Below, in pieces: positions 59,141-64,000 of a stretch of 64,000 nt of DNA; within the stretch, counting starts at the first letter, position 1; each line of letters begins with the position of its first letter. The DNA comes from Amoebidium appalachense. Taxonomy: Eukaryota > Ichthyosporea. The notes under the pieces are model-generated. The model was not told the DNA's origin. It was given only the letters and a program-made list of their open reading frames with translations, and ran no database searches. The DNA lies in NCBI GenBank assembly GCA_963693365.1, contig CAVNZM010000004.1, forward strand, positions 7,254,001-7,318,000, in the 5' to 3' direction. The position numbers and the translations under genes were made by a program.

Positions 59141-59981
59141 TTGAAGTGGTTGCACTGATATATTGCTACAGAGCAACAAGCAAGCGACTTTACAAACCTT
59201 GTACTCGCAGTAAGAAATCCTTTTATATGCACAGTATATCATGATAAAGTGATGTATATATCCTATGATAGTATATATATACATATATCCTTGCGTGCAA
59301 GGATAGTATTATAGTTACATATATCACACGCACACACACATATAATGAACCCTGCTTCGATCGGGGCATCATACAGGGTTAAGAATCATGATATGAAGTA
59401 CAATTGCCATAGACACAACGAGATGGTTGCTGAGGTAGCTTCACCGGATATCCAACGAGATAAGAAATCCCGCTGGCAGGGGGGTTAGTAGGTCCGTATA
59501 CATCCCCCCTCTTTCCGGTGGGGCTGGGGAGCAGGGGCTGTGTGCATGGGGGAACTGAGGGTAGGAGGAGAAGGGGAGGAGGGGGGCAGAAAGAGAGAGG
59601 GGGGGAAGGGGGTGGAAGGGGGGTGGGTTCCCAGGTGCATCTTGGCCCCCACTGCTACTCTCCCCCCCCCCTCCCCCCCTTCTCCCCCTCTGTCCGAAAA
59701 GAATTTCTACTGCCTCTGGTACCAGGAGTCACGTTTGGTCTGTACCGGGGCCTCTTCTCCCCCCCCCCCCCCCCCCCCCCCCTCCCTCCCCCCCACACAC
59801 ACACCCCACCCCCACCCCCCTCCGCTCCCCCCTCCCTCCCTCCCCCCTCCCCTCCCCTCCCCCTCCACCAAAAAAAAAAAAAACACACACACACTGGAAC
59901 ACAGTTCTGCAGTAGATACTTTCAAATAGTATGAAGTTGAAACGTGTGAAACGGGCATGAATGTATGTTTTTGTGTGTGTG

Positions 59982-60012
<31 letters not shown>

Positions 60013-60034
60013 AGGAGGGTGGGGGGTGGGGGTG

Positions 60035-60079
<45 letters not shown>

Positions 60080-60110
60080 GGGAGAGACACACTGTCAGAC
60101 TGAAAATCAT
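59141..60110. repeat. spacer with C- and G-runs
   Basis: TA-rich 59255-59290; unique 59340-59510; C-runs 59659-59670 and 59759-59782; A-run 59870-59882; G-runs 59984-60012 and 60063-60082. No exon is supported. Confidence 0.7.
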
Positions 60111-60611
60111 TGACACATAGTAGAACTAGTGTGACTGGATAGGGGAGATTATGAGACTTGGAACTTTGAGAAATTCAGAGGAATTACGGCTGGAAAAGGA
60201 AAGTGGTAAAAAAGAAAACTTCACCTCGCCAATGAACGGAGTGGTTAAGAAGGGGGGAGGGGGGGGGGAGGGGGGGGGGGGGGGGGGGGGGATCTATTAA
60301 GACGCTTCTAACAAAAATAGTGATTGATCAATTGTTTGTAGATATACTATGCAAACCCGATGTAGGAGGAATGTAGGGACGAGCCGGAAGGATTAATAAA
60401 TCAATATTCAAAGAAGTGGAACCATTCGGAAGGCCATTGGAACGGGCAACTTTAATCTATTCAATAGTAATGCACGGGGTTGGCTATTTTGCTTTTTGTT
60501 TTTTGTTTTTTTGTATTTGTATTTTTTTTATTTTTATTTTTTCTTTTGGGAGGGGGGGGGGGGGGGGGGAAGGGGGGAGGTTCATGAATAATACTGGGGG
60601 AGGGAGGAGGA

Positions 60612-60646
<35 letters not shown>

Positions 60647-61041
60647 CTCCCGGAGGAGGGGCTAGCTAGTGGCTACAAAACTTTGCTAATAATTGACTCG
60701 GCGATGATACATAGTGCACTTTCACATGGCTCTGGGATGTAGGAGAAATACGGAAGTGGAAGAGCTGCCCCCCCCCCCCGGACCCCCCCGTTTATATATA
60801 GACAAATAGCATAATCTTGCTTTCAGGATGGTAGAAATACACCCCATGGATAGCCACAAGGACAAAGGGAAATAATAATATTAATCTCATAAATTTTTTT
60901 TGTGACGAATTAATTATAAGGGATCTGGATTCGAAAGTCATTCACATCTGAAAGGTAATGGTGGATGCAGAATGATGGATGTTGGCAATAGGGGGCACAG
61001 GGGGTTAAAAAAAAAACAAAAAACAAAAAAAAAGAAAACGG

Positions 61042-61099
<58 letters not shown>

Positions 61100-61282
61100 T
61101 CTACATACTTAGACACTGGCAACCATATGCATCGATCTTCCGGGCATTTACTTTAAGCGAATGGGAGTAATGTAATACAGTATGTAGGGATGCTATATGG
61201 AAGTACACCAAAGATCTAAAGGACTGTAATAGAAGACCAATCATACAGGAAAACTGAATTTATTACACTGGGTTGGCTTTTG

Positions 61283-61322
<40 letters not shown>

Positions 61323-62280
61323 GGAGGAAACACGGGGGGATCCGAGGGGGGGGGGGGGGGGTATGGGAGATCTGGGGAGAGGGTACTGTATATGTATTAG
61401 AACAGTCCCAAAACAGCCTGAGGCGATGCTCGTACAGTTAAGTCATGAAACACATGTCCTTACGACGCAAGGATACTACCTACATAACTGGATAAAAGGG
61501 AGAGTTGTAGTTTTAGGGTATATATTATAAAATTAATATGATGGGGTTGAATACAAGGAGGTGGAACCCGGCGGGGGCAAGATTTTGAAGGGGGTTGAGG
61601 ATTGTAATATTAGAGATAGTATTCGTTCAAAGCATTATCCATCATTCGGCCGGTCGGAGAACTTTCATGACTGTCATCATGGCATATGTATCCTCCCCCC
61701 GGACAGTATATATGTACGCGCATGCATATGTACAATTTATTCCTCATCTCGTCTCAGCAAGATCTGCCTTGAGAGCACAGGACCAACAATCAATCAGCAG
61801 CCTGCTTGCAATTGGCGCTTCCCCACTTTAGCACCTTTTTCTTTGTAAGAGGCTTTCTTCTCTCCTCCCGGCCCTTCTCCCGTTGAGGTGCGTGACGTGG
61901 GGGGCAGGGAAGGGGGGGGGGAAGAATTTAGCCATGGCCACAAGAACACTGTGCATGTGCAAACTTTTTACGCAGGCGCTGTTATTGCCGGAAGGAAACC
62001 CCCAAACCTACCAGAGCCAGTCAGCGCAACAGCAGTGGCAGTGGGGAGAAGACAGCTGCCAGTACCACCTCTTTGGGTAATCATCAGCCGGTATGTAGGT
62101 AACATTACGTGGTTGGCAACCATGCCACCAGGCCCTAGCACAGGGCATTAGTCGATTACATTATTATAAGATAACAATCATCACATGTCACTGCACGGAA
62201 GAAGTCCCGCTTCATCAGGTCAAATTTTAAACCAAAGGAACGGTGTCCTCTTAAAGGCGTAAGAATGAAAGAGGTTATAC
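60111..62280. other. AT-richer DNA with embedded G-runs, no recognised gene
   Basis: Unlike its surroundings, this stretch is purine- and AT-rich and has few GT/CA repeats. G-runs interrupt it (60267-60291, 60613-60646, 61043-61098, 61285-61321). Short open pieces such as KIVIDQLFVDILCKPDVGG and EVEPFGRPLERATLIYSIV near 60310-60480 look coding-like but are broken by a stop and match nothing I can name. Organellar insertion or an old transposon are possibilities only. Confidence 0.4.
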
Positions 62281-62451
62281 AGCGTTACGTATACACCACC
62301 ACTACCCCTCTCTTACAGCAACTTCCTCCAGCCATTATGTTCTTACTTCCCAACACTTTCACGTTGCATGAATGAGCACCCATATACATATGGCGCTCTA
62401 GGAAGAAAACACACATATATGGTGCTCCTCCAATCATCCAATTTGACTTAT

Positions 62452-63494
62452 CTAGGCCTTGACGGCGTTTGCTACGGCATCAGCAGCCTGTGTGGCCGAG
62501 GCCTGGACGCTTGCAGTTGCGTCCGTGGCTGCCTGCTGCACCTGCGCAGTGGCAGTGTTAACGGCCGCCTGTGCCTGCTGTGCTGCCTCAGCAACGGGTG
62601 CAGGTGTGGCTGCCGCAGGGGCAGGGGCAGGGGCGGGAGCCGCCGCTGCCACTGCAGGTGCGGGGGCAGGTGCTGCAGCGGGTGCCGGAGCCGGGGCGGG
62701 CGCGGCAGCTGCCGGGGCTGGGGCAGGTGCGGGAGCGGCGGCGGCGGGTGTGGCCTGTGCATATATATAGTTAAAGGATGGGTTAGTTATTTGGCAGTGA
62801 GGGGTGGGTGGGACGTCTTGGCGGGAAGGGAAAATTGAAGGAGACGGCCCGGGGGTGGGGGTGGGAGGGGAGGATGAAGGAACGGGCTCACTGAGCTCAG
62901 ACTACGAGTTGAGCTGAAAGGTACAGAAAATGAGGAAGTGGGGGGAAACCGGGGGGGAGGGGGAGTCTAGGGAGGGAAAGAAGCTATCCTGAACCATCAC
63001 GAAGCAAGCGGTGGGACTAAAGTCATCAAGCTAGCGGGTTCCCAACTGGCTAGACGTAGCACTGCCTAGCCTACGTCTTGGCAGAGGCAAAGAGTGAAGG
63101 GAGCAGGTTAGGTGTCCGGGCAGCGGAGAGGATATGCCACAAAGTGCAAAGTAGCAAGGTGTCGAATGAAGCGTTGGCGGAGTGTGCGAGTGTGCAGCTG
63201 TGTGTGTGGTCGAGAAGAGGGGGAGAACGGGAAGAGGGGAGGAAAGAGTTTGAATTGCACGTACAGGCTTGTTTCCACCAGTGATGGTCGTCTGGGCGGT
63301 GGTGGCGGCAACCTCGGCACCGTGTTTGATTGACTCGGTGGCCAGAGCAAGAATGTTGCTCTTGTCCCCCTTGCTGGCAGTCTCCTCTGCAGCTGCGGCA
63401 CCAGCGGAAAGGGCAGCAGTGGCAGCGCTCTTGATTGAGTCGGGGATCTCGATGCCGCCAATAACGGTCTTGTGCTCACCTGCGGGGGCTGCTG
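62452..63494 (-). CDS. Ala/Pro-rich protein, C-terminal part; 5' end not resolved
   Basis: Two exons are clear in transcript order: 63494-63265, then after a GT-AG intron 62754-62452 with TAG stop. The first begins with a probable CTCAG acceptor and encodes GEHKTVIGGIEIPDSIKSAA, an Ala-rich helix region and QTTITGGNKP. The second begins in phase with a (A/P) repeat (PAAAAPAPAPAP blocks, about 55 residues), then an amphipathic Ala/Gln/Thr helix (QAQAAVNTATAQVQQAATDA) ending VANAVKA. The tail resembles LEA-like or surface-associated helices, but I do not recognise the family and see no catalytic motif. A preceding exon is required, either in 63500-64000 or beyond the window. High GC and Ala-codon use differ from the AT-rich DNA downstream. 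Confidence 0.6.
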
Positions 63495-63499
63495 CTGAG

Positions 63500-64000
63500 G
63501 GAAAGGGTCAGGGCAGAATGAGTAAACGAGTATATGAGGTGTGTGGTGGCGGGTGGAGGGGAAGAGGGGGGGGAGGAGGGGAGGGAGTTGGAAGGGGAGG
63601 ATGAAGGTGGAGGGAGCGGTAGGGATAGAAAAAGAAATAAGTTGGGCGGAGACTGCTTGTGCGGGTGGGCTGGGAGGCCGGGAGATAAGAGAGGGAAGGA
63701 GGAGGAGGGAGCCCGGTGGGGAGGGGGAGCTGCAGAGGGTAGGAGGGCATTGGGTTCAGGGGACAACAGATGGGAGGCCAGGCTGGACGCCCTTGAGTCC
63801 TCGATAGTTGTTGAGGGGTGGGGGGAGGGAGGGGGGGGGTGGGGGGGGGAGATAACAGAATTTCACTTTGTTCCCGCAGATCTATTTTGGTGAACGTGGT
63901 AAGAGAGGGACAGGAGGAGGGAAGAGAGAAGGGGAAGAAACAAGTGAAGCAGGAGAGATAAGCGTACAGGCACAAAACTAGCCTCAAACACGTACACACG
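63500..64000. other. GA-rich end of window
   Basis: GGGA/GGAGG-rich plus strand (pyrimidine-rich on the minus strand) probably belongs to an intron or 5' region of the Ala/Pro-rich gene. A small non-repetitive piece at about 63740-63800 could be an exon, but no start or paired splice sites can be defended. Confidence 0.35.

Noticed and set aside
60416-60742. 108-residue plus frame starting MEPFGRPLERATLIYSIVMHG
   Set aside because: The coding-like start runs into T-rich and G-run sequence, and the frame upstream is closed by a stop. No family is recognised.

Overview
This is a nuclear window from an intron-rich eukaryote. It has split genes with GT-AG introns, CCAAT-type upstream regions, AATAAA signals and a Ty1/copia retrotransposon remnant, and no bacterial operon features. 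The intergenic DNA and introns are packed with (GT)n/(CA)n, (GA)n/(CT)n and very long poly-G/poly-C runs. The gene set (an alginate-lyase-family protein fused to a glycosyltransferase-like region, an SH3BP5-type Rab11 GEF, a DUF1295 reductase) fits a microbial eukaryote such as an alga or other protist. I cannot name the lineage from sequence alone.

Layout: 1-6.1 kb is mostly simple and low-complexity repeat. 6.1-7.6 kb holds the 3' end of a copia element with a probable LTR. 7.6-13 kb is repeats, a foldback motif, three orphan exon-like pieces (10.0-11.0 kb) and a CCAAT-rich upstream region. 13.05-21.69 kb (+) is a large gene of about 14 exons: N-terminal membrane anchor, glycosyltransferase-like middle, alginate-lyase-like C-terminal domain. 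Four of its introns carry copies of one dispersed element. 21.7-25.7 kb is repeat-rich and contains a 22-bp inverted repeat. 25.70-32.03 kb (-) is a seven-exon DUF1295 / steroid-5-alpha-reductase-like membrane enzyme whose exon phases close exactly to 297 residues. 32-35.8 kb holds upstream DNA and a degenerate GGGA minisatellite. 35.80-44.62 kb (-) is a nine-exon SH3BP5-family gene, also phase-consistent (545 residues), with one GC-AG intron and a decayed partial exon duplicate. 44.6-46.8 kb is a shared divergent upstream region. 46.76-47.94 kb (+) is an intronless C2H2 zinc-finger gene interrupted by a one-base frameshift at a C-run. 48.6-62.4 kb has no confident gene; it holds long microsatellites, a ~1.2-1.3-kb tandem duplication and a minisatellite with CCATATATGG palindromes. 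62.45-63.49 kb (-) is the 3' part of an Ala/Pro-rich gene that probably starts beyond the window.

The genes do not form one pathway. The shared theme is architecture. Exons are small islands; in transcript orientation (GT)n tends to sit at donors and (CA)n just before acceptors, and a dispersed poly-C/G-flanked element recurs in introns. The most unusual single object is the membrane-anchored glycosyltransferase-like plus alginate-lyase-like protein.
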